Assembly: GCA_024036415.1 (NCBI GenBank)
Contig: JAMWET010000521.1
Coordinates: 189,501-253,500, forward strand
Length of the DNA: 64,000 bases
From: Prochilodus magdalenae
Lineage: Eukaryota > Chordata > Actinopteri > Characiformes > Prochilodontidae
Direction: 5' to 3'
Shown: in pieces, positions 61,448-64,000 of the stretch
Numbering within the stretch: the stretch's first letter is position 1
How the letters are laid out: each line of letters opens with the position of its first letter
Program-made: the position numbers and the translations under genes
Notes under the pieces: model-generated
Databases searched by the model: none
Seen by the model: only the letters and a program-made list of their open reading frames with translations
Told to the model about the DNA's origin: nothing

Positions 61448-62638
61448 GGAGAGAGTGTTTTTCTCATCAACTCCATCATTTCCACTCAGTCTGCACCTCT
61501 GTGTTGAGCAGGCTTGTTTCTACACGGGCACCTGGGTACGTACCGCTCTACTTTCTGTGCTCTGCTGTGGTTAGCTGTCTTTGCGCTGCCTCCTGCACTT
61601 TGCTGGGACGGAGAAAGTGTGCTTGCCGCACATGCATGTGTGCTTCTACTTTTCTGCTGTAAATCGATCCGGCGTACGGTGAATGGGTGGGATGTCAGCC
61701 TGAATGCTTCCCGTCTCAGGAATGAATGTCGGTGTTCCCTGTGGAGAGCTGCTGCTGAAAGACCCCGAGATATGTGCTTCATGGACTTCACATGACTTGC
61801 AGGTGGTCATGAGAGACTATGCATACGCCGGGGACCAGTGTGTCCACTCTTTTACTCCGGTCCAGCTTTCATTCTTCTCAGGAGACTCACTTTCAAAGTT
61901 CAGTCTTAGAAGCTGGTTCAGCATCTTCTGCTCCTTCTCAGCATCTAGGTAACCCCAAACACACAGTGGTGTTGAGGTTCTGGACTCTGAGGTGGTCAGT
62001 CCATGGTTCTGAGAACACCAGCAGCTTCTTTGTTGGATGTGTGGGTCTCCTTTTCTCAGTGAGGAGCTTGTTAAACAGCTACACCTCCTTTCAGACCTCC
62101 ATAGTGTTGAGGAGTCCTCTCACAGTGGAAGAAGGATGGGCAGAAGCAGCTGTGGAGGTTCTCAGATCTGTGTCGTGTCTGGTGTGAAACCATCATTGTG
62201 GAGGGGTTCCTACCCCTCGTGCCGCACTGCATGAATCACACTGCTGACACCAGGTCCTGCAGTAGGCGGATCGATGGACTGTCACATCCCGAATGTTTGG
62301 ATGGTGGAAACTCCCAGAAAGGAGCCCTCATATCCAAACACTTGTAATACTTTGCTGTGACATTATATTAACCAATAATATCACAGTACGTCGTCCCTCC
62401 CTCCCGTGCCTCCTGCTCAGGCAGGGTCTCCTAGCTCCAACGTGGGTGCCGAAGGTGTTGCACAAGACAAGGCATCCTCCGTGTCTGACTGTGGACTAGC
62501 ATTTCAGTCTGTTTGCGTTTCGCAATAGCCGCTTTAATGATCCAATCAAATCCCAGTCGATGCAACCCCTCCAGTCGTAATTATTTCTTCTCAGAGTGTC
62601 CAGTTTCACTCAGAGACGTGTCCCGTTAGGGCAGACAC
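60471..62638. other. Intergenic stretch with small CpG cluster
   Basis: A short CpG-dense patch lies at 61080-61165 (gtgacgtgccgcgtg, ggcggcgcggcgcgcc), too short for a confident CpG island. 61940-62340 reads like a dispersed repeat (caccagcagcttctttg, ggagtcctctcacagtgg, aggagccctcatatcc) but the family is not identified. Confidence 0.4.
61366..61447. repeat. (GA)n microsatellite
   Basis: gagagaga and gacaga runs followed by uninterrupted GA. Confidence 0.95.
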
Positions 62639-63490
62639 ATGTGCTCTGGTTTGTTATTGATGCTGACTTCAAAGCTCAAAGGACCTGCACATGACCCAAG
62701 GGTTCTACATCAATCAATCAAAGTTCATCTTTTCCTCCATAGAACCAAGTATCCATGGAGGAACCTACTGTCTAAGGCAATGCAAAAGCCTTGTGATGTT
62801 ACAGGAGGCCACTATCAGCGAAGGCCAACACAAACACAACACCAACGTCTGTTAAAATATCCGAGAGGAATCAGGACCATCACGACGGCCTTCCGTAGAT
62901 ACACAGTTATGAGTTCTATCCTTATCTTCCGGGCAGTAAAAGATAACACGTGTTGTTCCAGCCGGCTCTGTAGCGACGCTAATGTTTACGATGCCCCCTC
63001 ACGAGACCAAAGGGGTTTCTTTCCCCAAACAAGAGCATCTGTGAGACGAACTTTTGCCCAGATCACCCACCCCAACACTTCCATTACGTGGAGCGGTTTA
63101 GACATCTGTGACCTGACCTCTGTATGTGGTCAGTTCAGCTGTGCTGTACTCACAGAACTGAACTGGATCCTAACACAGATCAGGACTTTGATTCCTTCAG
63201 TGTTTATTATCATCGCTAACCCCGATAAGCAGCTCTCCAAGGGTTTAGCATCTCTTCTCAGAACAAGGGCATGTAGGGAGATGTCTTATCGTGTCGGGCT
63301 TGGCTGCAGTGTTACAAGGGACAAAGCTAGAACCTGGTCAGTTACTTCTGGTTTCCAGCACAGTGTTGTAAGTAAACGGTCCCCATATTCTGACCAACTG
63401 GCACGTGAGGCCAATCATTCAGTAGAGAGTCATTTCCTGCCATTTGTGCTGCACACAGTGGAATTTCCACATTTAACACACACACACTAG
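62639..63490 (+). other. Unrecognised 283-codon open frame
   Basis: This is the longest non-repetitive ATG-initiated frame in the window (MCSGLLLMLTSKLKG... to HLTHTH). I recognise no domain, signal peptide or family. The last 19 codons run into the SINE-like repeat, and the composition (many Arg, Ser, Thr, Cys) is typical of non-coding sequence. A frame this long is uncommon by chance but not excluded in 64 kb read six ways. It could be an exon of an unknown gene, old transposon coding sequence, or chance. Confidence 0.15.
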
Positions 63491-63700
63491 TGAACACACG
63501 CACTGGGGCAGTGAGCACACTCGCCCGGAGCAATGGGCAACCCTATCCAGGGCACCTGGGGAGCAGTTGGGGGTTGGGTGCCTTGCTCAAGGGCGCTTCA
63601 GTCTTTCCTGTCAACTCAGGGAATCAAGCTGGCGACCGTCCGGTCACAAAGGCTGGTTCACTACCCTCCAGTCCACAACTGCCTCCACTGTAAGCCCACC
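63435..63700 (-). mobile_element. SINE-like repeat copy
   Basis: The plus strand reads cacactagtgaacacacgc, gcagtgagcacactcgcccg, ggagcagttgggggttg, gccttgctcaagggcgc and ggaatcaagctggcgaccg. It is the reverse complement of the 22.4 kb element but longer. The 3' end of the 283-codon frame at 62.6 kb overlaps it. Confidence 0.65.
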
Positions 63701-63930
63701 TTGCTGGTGTACAGCTAGACTTTACAGCCCCTCTGTGGTACAGTGTTAGCCTGTGTTAGCCTCTGTTAGCCTTACTGGTTAAAAGAACCAGTTTTGGTCC
63801 CTAAGAACATTCAACTGATGTTTACATTGATACACTGGTATAAAGAACCATTTTGGGTTCTGGTTTCACAGAGAACCCGTCCTTAAATAGCTTCAAACAA
63901 CAGAACCATGTGGCTCTGCTTACTTTGAAT

Positions 63931-64000
63931 AGCTTCACTGACCGTACAGGACACTCTGTAGGTGTACAGGTCCAGACTGTAGTCCATCTGTTTCTCTGTG
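63931..64000 (-). mobile_element. MITE-like dispersed repeat copy, cut by window end
   Basis: The last 70 bases (cactgaccgtacaggacac onward to tttctctgtg) repeat 51606-51675 with almost no differences. The remainder lies beyond the window. Confidence 0.7.

Noticed and set aside
61514..61795. Frame with a signal-peptide-like start (FCALLWLAVFALPPALC)
   Set aside because: It starts at TTG, has no ATG or splice support, and the hydrophobic run can arise from CT/GT-rich sequence.

Overview
The window is vertebrate nuclear DNA, almost certainly from a teleost fish. The evidence is one unmistakable insulin/IGF receptor exon with GT-AG splice sites, fish-type Tc1/mariner remnants, LINE 3' ends, SINE-like and miniature inverted-repeat elements (MITEs), and abundant (CA)n and other simple repeats. 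Several dispersed repeats resemble families I associate with otophysan fish (characins, catfishes and relatives), but I cannot fix the species.

The only gene I can support is the 5' part of an insulin-like growth factor 1 receptor gene (igf1r) on the minus strand. Coding exon 1 (30978-31071) holds the signal peptide. Exon 2 (23584-24144) holds nearly the whole L1 ligand-binding domain. Intron 1 is 6.8 kb. Intron 2 starts at 23583 and runs off the left end, so it is longer than 23.5 kb. Upstream of the start codon, a CpG-dense stretch (about 31320-32280) is the probable 5' leader and promoter; it carries short upstream ORFs and an inverted CTTAG repeat that could fold.

Left part (1-23583, intron 2): decayed transposons, SINE/MITE fragments and simple repeats, with no further receptor exon. 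Middle (24145-30977, intron 1): a Tc1-derived miniature element, several MITEs and a diverged direct duplication. Right part (about 32300-64000, upstream of igf1r): no recognisable gene. It holds six long tandem arrays: a 21-bp minisatellite (34440-34985), a 36-bp minisatellite open on both strands (39520-43185), an AT-rich higher-order array (43960-45480), a 47-bp satellite (53301-54108), a GT/GAGT array (56495-57475) and an ACAGAC-type array (59755-60470). Between them lie Tc1, LINE and MITE remnants.

The points most worth a second look are the 36-bp array with its one unbroken antisense frame and an indel-rich patch that looks like an assembly fault, the Tc1-derived family whose copies share one internal deletion, the structured igf1r leader, and the asparagine-rich insertion in the receptor L1 domain.
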